Below, piece by piece: positions 60,822 to 64,000 of a stretch of 64,000 nt of DNA. The DNA is from Ochotona curzoniae. Lineage: Eukaryota > Chordata > Mammalia > Lagomorpha > Ochotonidae. A program made the position numbers and the translations under genes. A model generated the notes under the pieces. That model was not told where the DNA came from. It saw only the letters and a list, made by a program, of their open reading frames with translations, and did not search any database. Every line of letters starts with the position of its first letter. The stretch's first letter is position 1. Location of the stretch: positions 22,224,001 to 22,288,000 of the forward strand of contig NW_024464918.1 in the NCBI RefSeq assembly GCF_017591425.1, read 5' to 3'.

Positions 60822-60876
<55 letters not shown>
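60819..60876. repeat. (GT)29 microsatellite
   Basis: Fifty-eight bases of GT with a single GC interruption near 60827, preceded by two T-runs. It is the longest dinucleotide array of one motif in the window. Confidence 0.97.
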
Positions 60877-60878
<2 letters not shown>

Positions 60879-61159
60879 AATTTCCACATCAGTTTAGGGA
60901 AGAGAGTCTGTACTCATTGTGTTCATTCTTCTTTGTCTGTTCATTCAGTATTTTCTCTTTTGAAAATAGCAAATGAGAGAAATGATTTATAATATTATCC
61001 CAGGCACTGATTTATTAGCCTGACCACAGTATCTGACTCTGAGCTGTCATGAGATGCTCACAGGTATTAGTTGAGATCCAGTTAAGTCTGTGTAGCATAA
61101 AGCACTTTCTCAATGATCTATATTGAACTCCTTCTCATGGCAGACAGAAAACAATTAGT
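60877..61159. other. Unassigned sequence
   Basis: A MIR-like end may lie at 61030-61115 ('taagtctgtgtagcataaag'), too weak to call. Confidence 0.35.
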
Positions 61160-61285
61160 AATATTAATGTGCATACCAGCCACCTTGGGATTGGTAAAAG
61201 CACAGGTGCTCATTCGTAGGTCTGGAACAGGACCCGGGATTCTGCATTTCAGCAAGCTGGTGGACACTGCCTGTGCTGCTAGTCG
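61160..61285 (+). mobile_element. MER5A-like hAT fragment
   Basis: 'gacccgggattctgcatttc' followed by 'agcaagctggtggacactgc' is the typical right half of MER5A. Confidence 0.6.
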
Positions 61286-61380
61286 GCACACAACAAACAC
61301 TAAAACCACCAAACGTTTAAACAGTGTCATGTAAATAGTCTCCAGTATTTCCTCCTTTGACACAGCACATGCCTAGCTGA

Positions 61381-62190
<810 letters not shown>

Positions 62191-62193
62191 TGA

Positions 62194-63939
62194 AAGGTAG
62201 ATAGGGGGATTTATAATAAATAAGTACAGATCATAATTGGATTGCAAACATAAGATTTCAAATCATCTTTCTCATAAAAACTTGGTTCTTCCAGACCACA
62301 ATACATGGAAAAAATACTATGTTCTTGGATCTGTGCAAAAATATGCTTCAAGTCAGCGTGCTTTACAGGTTTTTCATTTATAAAATGTTATTGAATGTTT
62401 TACAGTGGATAGGGAGATAGCTGCTGCTTTCCATGTGTCGAAACATTGTAACCAGTGGGAATATTCTGATTCACCAGTCATTTTTCCAGGAATGATGTCT
62501 GAAAACAGGACACAAGGACATATAATTCTTAGTCATTTAAAAAATAGGTCATTTTCCCAAAGTAAACATGGTCCCATCACAATAGAAACCACTGTAATGT
62601 TTAATTATTATAAGTCCTGCCTAATTAGCTTGTTTGCTTTTAACAATTTCCAAGACTTAGCTCAATCTCTAAAGTTTAGTCTTTCGTTTTACCTCATGGA
62701 AACAAAAGTTACATGAATTTTTTTTACTTGCTTAAAAATAAAACAAATGGAATAATTGTCTGAATGCTATAGCATACTAAGTTGAAATTGCCCAATTCTT
62801 TGAACAAAATACATTAACTGCACTTGGATGTGTAACATTAGCTAATCCTTAGCTTTAGCCTATGAAAGAAGCCAACACCTGTTAGAATGTAGTATGTACT
62901 TCACTAGACAAAAAAAAAAAGTTTCTTTGAAGAAACGGTAGGTTCCTTCATGTGTCAACCAATACTAAGTGATTGTTTTCTAAGAATTTCCATGATGTCC
63001 CTCACATGTTATCTCCAGGGTTTCAATTTGAAGTTAAAAATAGTTACCATGGAACACTTTGAAAAGCTAAACATGTATAATGTTCTTGTATTATAATACA
63101 ATGTGGCTGTAAAGTGTTGCTGTCACCATACATCCCAAGTGTTTTACCCCTAATTCCTTCTACTGCTTCGTTTGAAAGTAAAAGCCAAGCACAGGGCAGA
63201 CATTGGTTTCTGCCATGACTTTGGTTTTTGAAAAAATAATGACTGATGAAGAAAGAATCAAGACTGAACCCAGGAACGGTGCAAGTAAGTAATCAGAAAG
63301 AAGCTTTGCGCTAAATATTTTTGTTTCCTGACAGTTTTTAATGTAAATGCTACAAGTATGTGATCTTGTTGATTTGTAAACTGTTTCCATGATTTTCATT
63401 CTGCCAACACATAGCTGAAGTAGCCAGAAATGCCTCTTAGTGACCATTTGAAATCTAAGTCATTTATTTGAAAAGTGATTTAAAAATGAGGTACAAATGT
63501 CATAACATGGGCAACTGTTTCAGTAAAACAGATGCACTTGTCTTAAGTTTTTTTTCTTCTTATTCTGTCCCTGCCATGTCCTCTAGCTTCATTTTTATAG
63601 CTGGAAGGGAGAAAAACGGGAACTGTCTGTCTAGAAAGTTCCCTTAGAGAAATCTGGTATGTATCACTTCCTACCTATGAAGTAGAATTTTGGTTAATAC
63701 TCAGTATTCTAGAATGAGAGACCATGTTGAAAACCACTGTGCAGTAGCACTACTCCAGTTCTAGCTGCTAGGCTACTCCACAGAAAACAAGCTTGGGAAA
63801 TGCTACAAGAACATGGGCAATCTTGGAGCCAGGTGTGCATAGTATCTAAGAGAGGGTTCCCTAATATCGTAAACACGAATTAAAGATCAGACCTTGACAC
63901 TTATTAGCAGATGAATACCAGCAGATTTTGTGTGGGTGT
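62194..63939. other. Unassigned AT-rich intronic sequence
   Basis: No exon or confident repeat recognised after the JAKMIP2 donor. A-run at 62911-62920. Confidence 0.45.
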
Positions 63940-64000
63940 TTTAACTTTTATTTGAGAGGAAAAGAGAATCCAGCTACTTGAGTTATCACCACCTGCCTCT
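63940..64000 (-). mobile_element. CSINE, reverse, cut by window edge
   Basis: 'taacttttatttgagaggaa' followed by 'aagagaatccagctacttga' is the 3' part of an older reversed C repeat that continues outside the window. Confidence 0.6.

Noticed and set aside
60503..60889. Frame with a histidine/threonine repeat
   Set aside because: Caused by the GT microsatellite at 60819.

Overview
The window is ordinary mammalian nuclear DNA: AT-rich, intron-dominated and dense in old and young retroposons. It carries many copies of the lagomorph tRNA-derived SINE (CSINE / C repeat). The best preserved copies (35475-35803, 25027-25359, complement 49231-49565, complement 57356-57694) have the head and tail form I associate with pikas (Ochotona) rather than rabbit. 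My best guess is therefore a pika; Lagomorpha is much safer than the genus.

The only gene I can support is the 5' coding part of JAKMIP2 (NECC1), on the + strand. Exon A (51367-51643) holds at least 148 nt of 5' UTR and codons 1-43. Exon B (61543-62040) holds codons 44-209. Both junctions lie in phase 0 between K43 and V44, and both exons have good splice signals. The rest of the protein (about 600 residues in mammalian orthologues) lies beyond position 64000. The sequence before 51366 is most simply the large intron that separates a noncoding first exon and promoter (outside the window) from the ATG exon.

Layout: 1-51366, presumed upstream intron, over 51 kb, with about 30 CSINEs, MIR, L2, MER2, MER5A-like and mariner-type elements, one reverse-oriented L1 fragment interrupted by SINEs (47345-49711), and several microsatellites. 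51367-51643, ATG exon, whose 5' UTR carries three short upstream ORFs. 51644-61542, intron of 9.9 kb, with L2, MIR, MER3-like, MER5A-like elements and a closely spaced inverted pair of CSINEs. 61543-62040, second coding exon. 62041-64000, start of the next intron.

I found no bacterial-type operon, CRISPR array, rRNA, standalone tRNA, intact retrovirus or unknown multi-gene system. The most interesting signals are modest: a uORF cluster ahead of the JAKMIP2 start codon, inverted SINE pairs likely to form double-stranded RNA, a SINE with an inverted head, nested transposons with readable target-site duplications, and a mariner-type MITE. Repeat family names come from recognising consensus patterns by eye; boundaries of old elements are approximate to tens of bases.
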